Origin: Opitutia bacterium
Lineage (GTDB): Bacteria; Verrucomicrobiota; Verrucomicrobiia; Opitutales; UBA953
Direction: 5' to 3'
NCBI GenBank assembly: GCA_021204635.1
Contig: JAJPZB010000117.1
Location: forward strand, 1-6,380
Length of the DNA: 6,380 nucleotides
A program made the position numbers and the translations under genes. The notes under the pieces are model-generated. The model did no database searches. It was not told where the DNA came from and saw only the letters and a list, made by a program, of their open reading frames with translations. Positions within the stretch are counted from its first letter, which is position 1. Each line of letters begins with the position of its first letter. Of this stretch, positions 6,255-6,380 are shown piece after piece.

Positions 6255-6331
6255 GTGGTGGGTTGGTGGATGGGGAGTTTGTGGTGAGGTTTTTTCGGAG
6301 GGGTTGGTGGTGAGGGTTGGGTTGGTGGCGG
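6255..6331 (+). repeat. G-rich array directly after acnA
   Basis: It begins 2 bases after the acnA stop codon. Three exact GGTTGGTGG copies lie at 6261, 6302 and 6320. A 26-bp T-tract variant unit (6287-6312) has six T where the other two copies have seven. From 6291 on it aligns without gaps to the post-rsmA copy. As after rsmA, the array takes the place where a terminator would be expected, and no conventional stem plus T-run is seen before the window ends. Confidence 0.8.
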
Positions 6332-6380
6332 GGAGCAGAGTTAGGCGCCGCACAACGAACACACTCCCTCACCACTATCG
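6332..6380. repeat. Palindromic intergenic repeat core, copy 3 (cut by window end)
   Basis: It aligns without gaps to 3335-3383. The last 27 bases differ from that copy at a single position: ACCACTATCG here against ACCGCTATCG, which changes one arm of the first hairpin. The window stops at the point where the other arm would begin, so whether a compensating change keeps the stem cannot be seen. Confidence 0.75.

Overview
The window carries four complete, ordinary bacterial housekeeping genes, all on the + strand, plus an unusual family of intergenic repeats. Coding DNA is GC-rich and rich in GCG/GCC/CTC codons. Tentatively it comes from a Verrucomicrobiota (Opitutae-like) chromosome. That guess rests only on the general look of the proteins and codons, with no marker gene to prove it.

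Layout: 1-328 is a gene-free leader made mostly of repeats: a palindromic core (1-32), a five-unit C-rich tandem array (55-143), a short hairpin segment between direct repeats (150-200), a second degenerate array (211-256) and an inverted repeat (274-290). Then come leuB (329-1429, 3-isopropylmalate dehydrogenase), a CPBP/CAAX-type intramembrane protease gene (1473-2348) and rsmA/ksgA (2367-3236, 16S rRNA dimethyladenosine transferase). Gaps of 43 and 18 bp and the common strand suggest these three are co-transcribed. A 364-bp intergenic region (3237-3600) contains a G-rich array, the palindromic core, a 60-bp spacer and a second G-rich array. It is followed by acnA (3601-6252, aconitase A). 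Directly after the acnA stop another G-rich array begins, running into a third copy of the core that is cut by the window edge at 6380.

The genes cover leucine biosynthesis (LeuB), the TCA cycle (aconitase) and ribosome maturation (RsmA). LeuB and aconitase are chemically neighbouring pathways: LeuCD is an aconitase homologue acting just before LeuB. Apart from that, no shared pathway ties the four together. The protease has no assignable substrate.

I found no defence system, mobile-element gene, CRISPR or RNA gene. The feature most worth following is the repeat family: 18 exact copies of the 9-mer GGTTRGTGG, all intergenic, arranged as 18-bp tandem units with a 26-27-bp variant and associated with a conserved palindromic core. 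The G-rich strand has two-tetrad quadruplex potential.
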